From CBDFKU01 sp965248975 (GTDB lineage Bacteria > Chloroflexota > Dehalococcoidia > Lucifugimonadales > JAGWBF01): a stretch of DNA of 64,000 nt. Of the stretch, positions 17,759 to 25,978 are shown piece by piece (position 1 is the stretch's first letter; every line of letters begins with the position of its first letter). Below the pieces are notes generated by a model. It ran no database searches. It was not told where the DNA came from and worked only from the letters and a program-made list of their open reading frames with translations. Position numbers and translations under genes: made by a program. The DNA lies in NCBI GenBank assembly GCA_965248975.1, contig CBDFKU010000008.1, forward strand, positions 6,750 to 70,749. The letters run 5' to 3'.

Positions 17759-18088
17759 ATGAGCTACGCGGACAGGACCCTGGCCTGCCAGGAATGTGGG
17801 CAATCGTTCACCTTCAGCGCTGACGATCAGGCGTACCATGCCGAAAAGGGCTACACCAACGAGCCCAAGCGCTGCCCCACCTGTCGTCAGGCACGACGCA
17901 ACGACCGGCCCGATGGCGGTTTTGGCGGCAGCGGGTACGATCGAGGCCCGCGGGAGATGCACCCTGCGGTCTGCGCCGACTGTGGCAAGGACACCACCGT
18001 TCCCTTCCAGCCCAGGGGTGACCGTCCGGTCTACTGTAGCGATTGCTACAGTAAGCGAGGCGGTGGTGCGCGCACAAGTCGGTTCTAG
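17759..18088 (+). CDS. Small double zinc-ribbon protein
   Basis: 109 residues with two Cys4 zinc ribbons: C10-x2-C13 with C39-x2-C42, and C72-x2-C75 with C93-x2-C96. The first matches the zf-trcl type (LACQECGQSFTFSADDQ); the second (VCADCGKDTTVPFQP) matches a ribbon common in Chloroflexota and Thermus-group proteins. They are joined by a Gly/Arg-rich linker, and the tail is basic, so nucleic-acid binding is plausible but unproven. The start ATG has GAGG seven bases upstream. Intact despite the degraded surroundings. Confidence 0.85.
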   Translation: MSYADRTLACQECGQSFTFSADDQAYHAEKGYTNEPKRCPTCRQARRNDRPDGGFGGSGYDRGPREMHPAVCADCGKDTTVPFQPRGDRPVYCSDCYSKRGGGARTSRF

Positions 18089-18213
18089 GCAATGCTACAA
18101 GGGGGGGCAATTACCCCTTGGCGTTTAACGTGAGCTAGCACGCCGGGAAGGGATACGAGCTAAATTCGGCGGCCGCCCGATCCTGCTCACCGTCGCCATA
18201 AGGAGGCTATCCC

Positions 18214-19650
18214 ATGCCGCAGAACGAAATAGCCCGCACGGCCCATCTAATGCGCCGCGCGGGTTTTGGCGCTACCCGCGACGAGCTGGAGCAGTACGTT
18301 GCCAGGGGCTACCAGGAGACTGTCGAGGATCTGCTGTATCCAGAGAACGCCCCGGCGGGACTAGAGGATGAGGACCTCCTTAGGCGTTACCATGTGGGCT
18401 ACAATAGCTACCTCCTGGTGTTCAACGGTGCCGGATACTGGATGTACCGCATGATCAACACCGAGCGTCCTCTGGAAGAGAAGATAGCCCTCTTCTGGCA
18501 CGGCATATTCGCTACCGGGTACACGAAGCTCAATCAGCCCAAGGCTATCGCCAACCAGGTAGACATGTTTCGACGCTATGGACTCGGGGACTTCCGCACC
18601 CTGCTAGTGGAGCTTTCCAAGGATCCGGCGATGATATTCTGGCTGGACAACATCGACAACCACAAGGGCGCGGTCAACGAGAACTTCGGCCGGGAGCTGC
18701 TGGAGCTGTTCTCCCTGGGAGTTGGAAACTACACTGAGGACGACGTTAGACAGGCCTCTCGGGCCTTCACCGGCTGGACTATACGCAACGCCCCTTACAT
18801 GGTCATCCGGGCCGCCGTGTGTTCCACCTACCCCTACGCCCGGCTGGACTGGCAGTTCCAGTACCTGGAGGAGGACCACGACGACGGGGAGAAGACGTTC
18901 CTGGGAGAGACGGGGCGACTCAACGGCGAGGACATCATCGACATAATCGTGCGTCAGCCGGCGGCGGCCAGGTTCGTCTGCAGACACCTCTACACCTTCT
19001 TCGTGGCCGACGAACCGCAGGTGCCCGCCTGGGAGACGGTGCCTCCCCGGGATCCAAAGGCGATCGATACGCTGATGGAGGCGTTCACCGCATCCGGGTA
19101 CGACATCCGCTCCGTGCTCCGGGTCCTGTTTAACTCCGACTTCTTCAAGGACGCCACCTTTGCCAAAGTGAAGAGCCCCACCGAGCTGATCATCGGGGCC
19201 GCACGTGTCGCCGGAACTCACCGTTCCGCTGCAATGACTCACGATACGCTTTCCGTGACGGGCTTCAACATGGGGCAACAACTCCTGGACCCACCCAGCG
19301 TCGAAGGTTGGCATACCGGCAATGAGTGGCTCACCACGGGAAGCCTGGTGGAGCGGGTCAATTTCGCGACCGAGCAGTTTGGCAATACACGGAACCCGGG
19401 GGTAGCGGCCATAGTGGACAGGATCATGACCCAGAGGAAGGATCACTCACCGGAAAGCCTAGTGGACGCTTGCCTCGATTTGATGGGCCCCATCAGCGTC
19501 TCCGAAGGTACCCGACAGGAGTTGGTAGCGCAGGCTCGGGTGGTTGGAGAGATAAGGTTCCGGACCGAGGAAGAGGTCCTCTCTACAGCCGAGAAAATTA
19601 AGGCGATACTACAGCTGATCGTCGCCACGCGGGAGTACCAGCTGGCCTGA
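18214..19650 (+). CDS. DUF1800 family protein, copy 1
   Basis: A 478-residue protein of the DUF1800 family, usually secreted or envelope-associated and encoded beside a DUF1501 partner. Characteristic segments: HLMRRAGFGATRDELE, LFWHGIFATGY, NENFGRELLELFSLGVGNYT, ARFVCRHLYTFFVADEP and NPPSVEGWHTG-like PPSVEGWHTGNEW. There is no N-terminal signal peptide. AAGGAGG lies seven bases before the ATG. It is followed by an NHL protein but lacks the DUF1501 gene that sits between the same two families at 57-58 kb. The biochemical role of the family is unknown. Confidence 0.9.
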   Translation: MPQNEIARTAHLMRRAGFGATRDELEQYVARGYQETVEDLLYPENAPAGLEDEDLLRRYHVGYNSYLLVFNGAGYWMYRMINTERPLEEKIALFWHGIFATGYTKLNQPKAIANQVDMFRRYGLGDFRTLLVELSKDPAMIFWLDNIDNHKGAVNENFGRELLELFSLGVGNYTEDDVRQASRAFTGWTIRNAPYMVIRAAVCSTYPYARLDWQFQYLEEDHDDGEKTFLGETGRLNGEDIIDIIVRQPAAARFVCRHLYTFFVADEPQVPAWETVPPRDPKAIDTLMEAFTASGYDIRSVLRVLFNSDFFKDATFAKVKSPTELIIGAARVAGTHRSAAMTHDTLSVTGFNMGQQLLDPPSVEGWHTGNEWLTTGSLVERVNFATEQFGNTRNPGVAAIVDRIMTQRKDHSPESLVDACLDLMGPISVSEGTRQELVAQARVVGEIRFRTEEEVLSTAEKIKAILQLIVATREYQLA

Positions 19651-19825
19651 CGCCGGGCACGTGGTGACCAATGGGCGGGAAATTGCCCTTAGAGCCCCTA
19701 ACTTAGCCGCGGGATCGCAGAGGGCGCCGAGAAATCGATCTAAAATATTCAAAAGCTCCGCGTTTTTAGCGTGCTTGCGGTGAGTTCTTATAGAAGATCT
19801 TAGCCTTTCCGAGGAGAATTTGGCA

Positions 19826-20845
19826 GTGAGCACCCCCGGTGGAATCCGATACAGCCACACCATTGGCAAGTTCAGTGGCGCTGGCGGGCACGGCTTCAAC
19901 AATCCCGTGGACGCGGTGCTGGGCGTTAACGAGACCGTTTACGTGGTAAGCCGTGCCTCCGATCTCGAAGAAGGGACCCGCAGGCGAGTAACGATGTGTA
20001 CCACCGAGGGGGATTATCTGGGCGAATTCAGTGGAGGAGGCTCCGAGGACGGCATGCTGGCCTGGCCTGTCTCCCTCGCCAGTGACCTGTACGGGAACAT
20101 ATACGTGTCGGACGAGGCACTGCATAGAATTTCCATCTTTGACAAAGATGGTCACTACCTCGGCAAATGGGGTGTGCAGGGGGACGGAGAGGGCGAATTT
20201 GACCGCCCCGCCGGCATCGCCTTCGATAATGAGGGTAATCTATTGGTTGTGGACAGTGCGAACAACCGTGTCCAGAGATACTCCAGTGATGGGCGGTTCC
20301 TGGGCGTATGGGGCAGTGGTGGTATCGGCGACGGTGAGTTCAACCTACCCTGGGGCGTGTCCGTCGACCAGTCAGGGAACGTCTACGTTGCAGACTGGCG
20401 GAACGACCGCATCCAGAAGCTGGACGGCGACGGCAGACACCGGGCCACCTGGGGAGCAACCGGGGCTGGCGTCGGGGAATTTCGCAGGCCGGCGGGTGTT
20501 GCTGTAGACCGGGAAGGGATCATTTACGTAGCCGATTGGGGAAACGAACGCCTTCAGGTCCTCGATCCAACGGGAGCCTTTATTGCCAAGTTCCGCGGTG
20601 AGTCGCGCGTCTCGAACTGGGGCCAGGATTACCTGGACAGCAACCCGGAGGAGCGCAGGGAAAGGGAAAACTCGGACCTGGAGCCTGAGCTAGAGCTTCC
20701 CAGGGCAGATTATCTCCGGGAAGAGTCGGCTAGCATCGAGAAGCTGTTCTGGGGCCCCACGTCTGTCAAGGTGGATGACCAGGGGAGAGTCTACGTCGTG
20801 GACAGCTGCCGCCACCGCATTCAGGTCTACATTAAGGGTGGGTGA
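19826..20845 (+). CDS. NHL-repeat beta-propeller protein, copy 1
   Basis: 339 residues made of six or so NHL repeats, each with the pattern GxFxxPxGVAVDxxGNxYVADxxNxRIQ: FDRPAGIAFDNEGNLLVVD, FNLPWGVSVDQSGNVYVAD and FRRPAGVAVDREGIIYVAD are the clearest. No signal peptide is visible. The GTG at 19826 is preferred to the TTG at 19820 because GAGGAG then has a nine-base spacing. Closely similar to the protein at 58495. The propeller probably binds a partner, possibly the neighbouring DUF1800 product. Confidence 0.88.
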   Translation: MSTPGGIRYSHTIGKFSGAGGHGFNNPVDAVLGVNETVYVVSRASDLEEGTRRRVTMCTTEGDYLGEFSGGGSEDGMLAWPVSLASDLYGNIYVSDEALHRISIFDKDGHYLGKWGVQGDGEGEFDRPAGIAFDNEGNLLVVDSANNRVQRYSSDGRFLGVWGSGGIGDGEFNLPWGVSVDQSGNVYVADWRNDRIQKLDGDGRHRATWGATGAGVGEFRRPAGVAVDREGIIYVADWGNERLQVLDPTGAFIAKFRGESRVSNWGQDYLDSNPEERRERENSDLEPELELPRADYLREESASIEKLFWGPTSVKVDDQGRVYVVDSCRHRIQVYIKGG

Positions 20846-20883
20846 GGCGCGGCAAACTTCAATTTGGAAAAAACGGAAAGTGA

Positions 20884-21024
20884 CTACGCCCCCATATCTC
20901 CCGACGGGGTCAGCACCCGCTTCATCAGGGGTCGCATCCTCAGTTCGCCGGAGTTGGCCAGGGACTCGTCCAGCAGGGACATGGCCTTGGCCCGGTCTCC
21001 TTCGCCGTCCCGCTCTATACGTGC
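20884..21024 (-). pseudogene. C-terminal fragment of a TPR/LuxR- or cyclase-type regulator
   Basis: The minus-strand segment AKAMSLLDESLANSGELRMRPL then MKRVL is the typical last helix pair of large ATPase/TPR regulators (LLDEALAxARELGMxPLxxRVL). Nothing upstream continues the protein. It converges with the NHL gene end. Confidence 0.5.
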
Positions 21025-21275
21025 ACACGGACTGGTTATCCTGGCAACTCTGTAATCGACACCCAAACCGGCCTGTTTCCCAATGGATAAGTCTCCAGCG
21101 GGGTCAACTCTCCTGAATCCGAGTTGACACTGATCTCGGTATACCACCTTAGCCCTTCTAACAACGCCCGAAATATCCCAGGGTACGACACCGTCGACTT
21201 CGTGCACATTATGCACGTGCTTCCCCTGGAGAATATCCGATGGTATTCCAACTCCATGGGCGCAATGGCGGTGAC
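21025..21275. other. Unassigned eroded sequence
   Basis: A plus-strand open stretch from about 21095 reads like protein (TLISVYHLSPSNNARNIPGY, then DTVDFVHIMHVLPLENIRW) but has no start and is preceded by a stop in a related segment. I do not recognise the family. The IS relic follows directly. Confidence 0.3.
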
Positions 21276-21510
21276 TGTAGACCGTCAGCAATAATGGGAC
21301 GCATAGGAGGGTAAGAAAACCCGAGAGTTTCGAGGGTGGTGTGAGCTCCAGAAATGAGAGTAAAGTACCTCAGGAAAGGAGCAGATGTGTCTCAGTCAGA
21401 AGTAAACAAATCAGAGGCCGCCGAGGAGCGGAGCGGGGTCCTTCGTCGGCACAATGAAGGCGGCTACGCGACGTAAGTACAGCCCCGAAGAGAAGATCCG
21501 CATCGCCCAG
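21276..21510 (+). mobile_element. Relic: left end of the 1.55-kb IS family
   Basis: TGTAGACCGTCAGCAATAAT followed by GGGACGCATAGGAGGGTAAG matches the left end of IS copy 1, continuing through AAAGGAGCAGATGTGTCTCA into the first codons of orfA (CGACGTAAGTACAGCCCCGA), with small deletions, and stopping near 21510. OrfA is disrupted by a deletion after GAGCGGAGCG. Confidence 0.88.
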
Positions 21511-21813
21511 CTATGACGACAAGGGGCAATAGCAATCTATGGACGATCTGCTGAAAAATCCAAACGTCAGGATGTAGTACCGATTTTGAGGGCCGACGGA
21601 GGTTGCGGTTGCAAGGTACCGATACGATCCTCGACAGCGACGAGTTGATTAGCGAATGCCCCGAGGCCCGGCCCAGTTCATCGTTCGGTTGAGGCCACTA
21701 AAGTGTATGGAAATTGCCTCTGCAACGTACATAGGTATCAGCTCAGCGAGCGGTTTAAATTCGTCCAGCAGGCCAGCCAGCAGACACCGGAAGGAGTAGC
21801 CGGTTGCTTCTAG
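21511..21813. other. No supportable gene
   Basis: About 300 bases with short frames only. Nothing recognised on either strand. Confidence 0.4.
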
Positions 21814-22279
21814 GAGCGGGACACCCACGGTTACCTCAATCCGAGGGTACATGAGCTGCTAAGAGGCGTTGAGCGCATCCTCCACGCCGGTGATATAGGC
21901 GACGCCACTATCATAAATGAACTATCCAGCATCGCTCCTGTTACGGCCGTGCGGGGCAACAATGACCGAACTGGACCTACATCTCTCTATCCCGAAAAGG
22001 TAACTCTGGAGCTGGCAGGCCAGGATGATACTGCTTACTCACCAGGTGAAAGTGCCGAAGGCGGTAGACGATCCTAGAATTAAGACCTACCTTGATGCGT
22101 CGGTGGATGTAGTGGTCTTCGGCCATAGTCATATCGCTCTTCAGGAAAGTTTGGGCCCCGTCGTATTCTTCAACCCTGGTGCTGCGGGCAAACGCCGGTT
22201 CAAGGTAGTTCTTTCGATCGGGACCTTGATCTTAGACGTAGATCGAGTTAAGGGAACAATATTTGAGCTTTATAATTGA
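21814..22279 (+). pseudogene. YfcE/MJ0936-type metallophosphoesterase, truncated and frameshifted
   Basis: The sequence encodes DTHGYLNPRVHELLRGVERI then LHAGDIGDA, APVTAVRGNNDRTG, a frameshift near 22015, then MILLTHQVKVPK, VDVVVFGHSHIAL and VFFNPGAAGKRRF. These are the metal-binding motifs of the YfcE phosphodiesterase family (DxH, GD, GNxD, H, GHxH). The first eight or so residues before DTH are missing, an in-frame TAG lies just upstream, and the usual GHG before the fourth motif is replaced by THQ. The gene is dead by truncation and frameshift. Confidence 0.8.
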
Positions 22280-22470
22280 ATCATGTCGCATGGGCTATTG
22301 CCAGGAATGCTTTGATCCTCGCCCTTGGGTTTACCCCTATGTTCTTCTCGCCTTTGGTGCGCGGAGACTTCCTGATCAGCGATCACGTGAGGATGGCTGG
22401 ATGGTTGGATAGGAATTCAGATAGGTGGCAGGTGACAGCTCTTACCATACGAGGAGGATCCTACCGTTAG
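22276..22470 (+). pseudogene. Short membrane-protein fragment (possibly RND exporter)
   Basis: A 64-codon frame starting at a TTG that overlaps the preceding stop. One hydrophobic segment (NALILALGFTPMFFSPLV) resembles a late transmembrane helix of RND-superfamily exporters (GFLPLLFSSLVPY). The remainder is not membrane-like. Weak evidence; it is probably debris. Confidence 0.3.
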
Positions 22471-22544
22471 ACTCTCACAATAAGCAGTGCTGATTCGGGG
22501 GCAGGTCAGGTTGGCACAACAAATTGAGCAAGGAGGACAGACCT

Positions 22545-23654
22545 ATGTCCAACGGTTCCACCAAGTTCAACCAGATCGATTTGAGAAGATTGGCTGAGCT
22601 TTCGGCGCCGGACCGTGCGTTTCTCAGTCTGTACCTTTCCGGGCCAGCAGGGATGACAGCGCTCGACAAGCGGATCAGAACTGACCGAGCTTTGTTAAAG
22701 GACCACCCGGATGAATTGGAGTACTTCGACAGAAACATGAAGACGGTTGAAGACTACTTCAACAGGAGTCCTCACAAGTACGGCAGCCTATGTTTATTCT
22801 CCTGTTGGGCACTCGATTTCTTCGAGGTACACACTCTGCCTGTTCCCTTACCGGACCTGCTCTGGGTGGACTCCTCACCCTATATCAGGCCACTGGCCGA
22901 ACTTCAGGACGAGTATGAGAATTACGCCGTGGTGGTCGCCGACAACAGATCGGCGAAGGTATTCCTGGTAGCCTCTACGGTGGCTGGCCGCGAAGTTCAG
23001 ATTACTGGCAATGTTAAAAACCATGTCAAGGTCGGCGGTTGGTCGCAGCAGCGATATGAGCGACGCCGCAACAAGCAACTTCAAGACTACGCTAAGGATA
23101 TCGCTGATGAGCTTATGGAGCTGGACGGAGAGAACGCCTTCAGACGGGTTCTAATGGTGGGCTCCAAGGAAACGTTACGAGCGATCCGAGCGGCCTTGCC
23201 AAACCAAATCGCCCGGAAGGCTGTGCAAGATAAGGCCCTGGACTTGGGCAAAGGCGGTGATTGGGTGCAAAAAGAAATCTTCGACCTTTTCGTACAGCAG
23301 GAGCGCGCATCCGAGCAAGCCCTTTGGGAAGTGATCAAGAACGAGCAGTTAAGGAGCGGCTTGGCGGCGGTGGGAATTGCGGACGTATTACATGCAGCTA
23401 AGGAAGGCAGGGTGGAAAAGGCGGTCGTAACGCGCAACGCGTACTTTGATGGGATCCGCTGCCGCGACTGTGAGCACCTTGAGGCCAGCACCCCAACCGA
23501 ATGCCCGCAATGTGGATCAACGTCTTTGTTCAAAGTCGGTCTGGTCAACGAGTGTGCTGAGCTGCTTTCCTTAACCAGCGCCGAGATTGATTTCGTTGAT
23601 CCCATTCCGTCCCTAACAGAGGCGGGAGACATCGGTGCACTGCTGCGCTACTGA
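22545..23654 (+). CDS. Bacterial eRF1-like release-factor homologue (baeRF family)
   Basis: A 369-residue protein of the bacterial archaeo-eukaryotic release-factor-like group (baeRF/VLRF1-type). The middle domain carries GGWSQQRYERRRN (from G164), occupying the place of the eRF1 GGQ loop, preceded by YAVVVADNRSAKVFLV. The C-terminal domain is eL30-like, with a Cys4 ribbon CRDCEHLEASTPTECPQCG. Relatives are proposed to act in ribosome rescue or peptidyl-tRNA hydrolysis. AAGGAGG lies eight bases before the ATG at 22545. It is intact amid broken genes; no partner gene is adjacent. Confidence 0.85.
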   Translation: MSNGSTKFNQIDLRRLAELSAPDRAFLSLYLSGPAGMTALDKRIRTDRALLKDHPDELEYFDRNMKTVEDYFNRSPHKYGSLCLFSCWALDFFEVHTLPVPLPDLLWVDSSPYIRPLAELQDEYENYAVVVADNRSAKVFLVASTVAGREVQITGNVKNHVKVGGWSQQRYERRRNKQLQDYAKDIADELMELDGENAFRRVLMVGSKETLRAIRAALPNQIARKAVQDKALDLGKGGDWVQKEIFDLFVQQERASEQALWEVIKNEQLRSGLAAVGIADVLHAAKEGRVEKAVVTRNAYFDGIRCRDCEHLEASTPTECPQCGSTSLFKVGLVNECAELLSLTSAEIDFVDPIPSLTEAGDIGALLRY

Positions 23655-23889
23655 AGCCTGAGGGTCCGCCTACACGCAGGCGTTTAGAGTCCATCAGTCC
23701 AGTCCTCGCTGGTGCTGTCTCCGGGGGCGCTACAAGGGGGGTCCTACACCGTGTATCCACCACGGGCGTATAATCCGGGTTGTAGGGCGTCAGCGCTTTT
23801 GGACACTTTTTGAGGGGTAAAGAACCGAAGAGGCTAGGGGTGGTAGAGGTTCCTTCAGAGGGGTAGATTAGCCCTAACTGAAAGGAGTC

Positions 23890-24294
23890 ATGATGACCCA
23901 GGCAGAAGAACAGGCCACCCAGGCCGAACAGCGTACTCAGGTAACGCGGAGCTTCTTGCGCCAGGTCCGTGCAGCGACCCGTCGTAAATACACCCCTGAG
24001 GAGAAGATCCGCATCGTCTTGGAGGGGTTCAGGCGAGATACTACCGTCAACGACCTGTGTCGACGGGAAGGTATCAAACCCCACTCCTACTACGCATGGA
24101 CCAAGGATTTCATGGAGGCTGGGAAGGAGAGGCTGAGCCGGGACAGTGTACGTGACGCCACCCGGCAAGAGATAGAGCAGCTCAAGCGGGAGAACAGTGA
24201 ACTGAAGGAGTTGGTGGGTAAGTTGTCTCTGGACCTGCACCGCTTCAAAAAAACAGCCTTGCCCCCTCTACACGACAGCGGCACCGGCGCATGA
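23890..24294 (+). CDS. IS3-family transposase OrfA (copy 2)
   Basis: 134 residues, closely similar to the protein at 8443: KYTPEEKIRIVLEGFRRDTT, VNDLCRREGIKPHSYYAWTK and the coiled coil IEQLKRENSELKELVGKLSL. AAAGGAG lies just before the ATG. Its stop overlaps the orfB ATG (ATGA). The frame is intact. Confidence 0.88.
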   Translation: MMTQAEEQATQAEQRTQVTRSFLRQVRAATRRKYTPEEKIRIVLEGFRRDTTVNDLCRREGIKPHSYYAWTKDFMEAGKERLSRDSVRDATRQEIEQLKRENSELKELVGKLSLDLHRFKKTALPPLHDSGTGA

Positions 24295-25268
24295 GCGCAG
24301 TGGAACAATCGGAAGTCGTGGCTGAAGTTGAGCGACAAGGTAGAGGGAAGAAAAGGCGAATCAGGGAGCTTGGCATTGCCAGGAGCACGTATTATTGGTG
24401 GAGGTGGAGGCAACGGCAAGGTAGTCGGGAGGGAAGAGAAGGTACTGAGAGGCCTTGGAATCGCCTCCGGCCAGAAGAGGAGGCAGTAGTGCTGGCGATA
24501 GCCCGGGAGATGCCGACCTGGCGGAGTCGACAGTTGGCAGCCTGGCTCACCGACCACCGGGGTCTATCAGTCTCTGCCTCCACGGTCTATCGTATCCTGA
24601 GACGGGAGGGTCTGGTGAAACGGGTGGAATACCAATTGGCAGCGGGCAAAGAGTACCAGCACAAGACCACAGGACCCCACCAGCTCTGGGCCACCGATGC
24701 CTCCTACTTCCGTGTGGTGGGATGGGGCTACTATTACCTGGTCCGCCTGAGGCGGATGGACGACTACTCCAGGTTCATCCTAACCCACAAGGTGCAACGG
24801 GACATGACGGCCAACTCCTTCATCGAGGTGGTGCAGGATGCAGTGGACACCACGGGCATGGACACCGTACCAGTACATGATCGGACCAGGCTCCTCTCGG
24901 ACAATGGGCCGGGGTATGTCTCGCGAGCCTTCAGGGACTACCTTCACCTGGAAGGCATCCGACATATCCTGGCGTCGCCCTTCCATCCTCAGACCAACGG
25001 TAAGCTGGAGAGGTATCATCGGACCCTGAAAGACGACGTTAACCAGGTGCCCTACGAGGTGGTGGAGGACCTGGAAGCGGCCATCCGGGGCTTCGTCGAG
25101 TTCTACAACTACCGGAGGTATCACAAGGCACTGAAAGACGTGACTCCGTTATGAGGTGCTCCAAGGCCGTCGGGAGGCGATCCTGGCCCAGAGGAAGGAG
25201 GTGCAGCGAGAGACTTTTGATCGGCGAAGGCGGTACAATCACGAGGTCAGAGAAACCCTCAAACGAGG
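24291..25268 (+). pseudogene. IS3-family transposase OrfB (copy 2), frameshifted
   Basis: The frame opens at ATG 24291 and runs to a TGA at 25152, giving 287 residues. The DDE residues are present (WATDASYF, LSDNGPGY, NGKLERYH). Just after KDVTPL a loss of about two bases creates the stop; the original C-terminus continues in another frame (EVLQGRREAILAQRKEVQRE). Compared with copy 1 it also has two extra codons before the conserved MDDYSRFI (YYYLVRLRRMDDYSRF against YYYLVTVMDDYSRF), close to the catalytic core. Probably inactive. Confidence 0.85.
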
Positions 25269-25389
25269 AGCTTTCTTCACCCCAATCTCTCGGGATCCAT
25301 AGTGTCCAATAGGCGCTGAAACCCTACAGTCAATGGATCAGGACTCTATGTTTGCCTCGGGCTCATGTCAACTCCCGGTTGGGTGGGTA

Positions 25390-25415
25390 GCCCTGAGGGA
25401 TCGCTCCCCCAGGGC
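25390..25415 (-). other. Group II intron domain VI-like hairpin
   Basis: Complemented, GCCCTGGGGGAGCGATCCCTCAGGGC forms a stem-loop immediately 3' of the domain V candidate, where domain VI of a group II intron belongs. It is followed by CTACCC, compatible with an intron 3' end. Confidence 0.55.
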
Positions 25416-25422
25416 CCCCTGC

Positions 25423-25456
25423 AGATCCGGACGTGCAGATTTCCCGCATCCGGCTC
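25423..25456 (-). ncRNA. Group II intron domain V (intron 3' end)
   Basis: Read on the minus strand: GAGCCGGATGCGGGAAATCT then GCACGTCCGGATCT. It has the AGC catalytic triad near its start, a CCGGA/TCCGG lower helix, a two-base CG bulge and a GAAA apical loop, which is the domain V architecture of bacterial group II introns. It follows the broken maturase gene directly, as expected. Confidence 0.75.
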
Positions 25457-25457
25457 C

Positions 25458-25734
25458 TCAGGTCACGGGCTTCGCTAAGGGGCGGTAGACGCTGTGTACG
25501 ACCCGGGGTGGTGGTAGCGGGTACCGAGCAAGTAACCTATGGTAATCCTCCCACGACATCCATCCCCGCTGGGAGCGGCGTCCTAGCACTTGTACCATGT
25601 CCGCCGCACCTCCCACCAGAAACGCGCCAGCGCCTCGTAGTTCCCTGTTATGCCGTAGTAGTTGAAGTGGCCACGTAGCTTCTGACACAAGGCGATGTGC
25701 TGCAGGGCGAGCGGCAGATGCCGGTGGTTCCGAC
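25458..25734 (-). pseudogene. Group II intron-encoded reverse transcriptase/maturase, C-terminal fragment
   Basis: Read on the minus strand from the nested IS boundary: RHLPLALQHIALCQKLRGHF then NYYGITGNYEALARFWWEV and RRTWYKC, a frameshift, then LGRRSQRGWMSWEDYHRLL and RYPLPPPRV. This is the maturase X / thumb C-terminus of intron-encoded proteins (GHxxYYGITGN, WxxRRSQRxxMxW). The rest of the protein and the intron 5' half are missing, cut at 25735 by the nested IS. Confidence 0.85.
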
Positions 25735-25978
25735 TGTTAGCAACCAGCAAAAGTGGGACTGCGATAATCTTTACCGGGCCTCCTTAGCTCGGGTCTGACC
25801 CGAAGTGGGACCGGCGCAGTGCCTTGAATGTGATCTGTCGACCTCGTTCTCAAGGTGGCCCAACCCCCACCGACCAGGTGAGCAGTGACCTTATAGGAGC
25901 CTGGCCATAGGTCCCGTCGCAGTCCTGTCCTCTCTCCTGGCCGTTCGTAGCCATCTCACTCAAGAACAGGAGGAAGCG

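Larger units (their letters stand above)
23781..25328 (+). mobile_element. IS3-like insertion sequence, copy 2 (frameshifted)
   Basis: A 1,548-bp element with well-matched ends: left TGTAGGGCGTCAGCGC...TTGGACACT and complemented right TGTAGGGTTTCAGCGC...TTGGACACT. It carries the same two genes as copy 1 but has diverged, and orfB is frameshifted near its end. No clear target duplication. Confidence 0.9.

Noticed and set aside
25152..25154. TGA in IS copy 2 orfB as selenocysteine
   Set aside because: The residues after TGA do not match the transposase in that frame; homology resumes only in another frame, so this is a frameshift.
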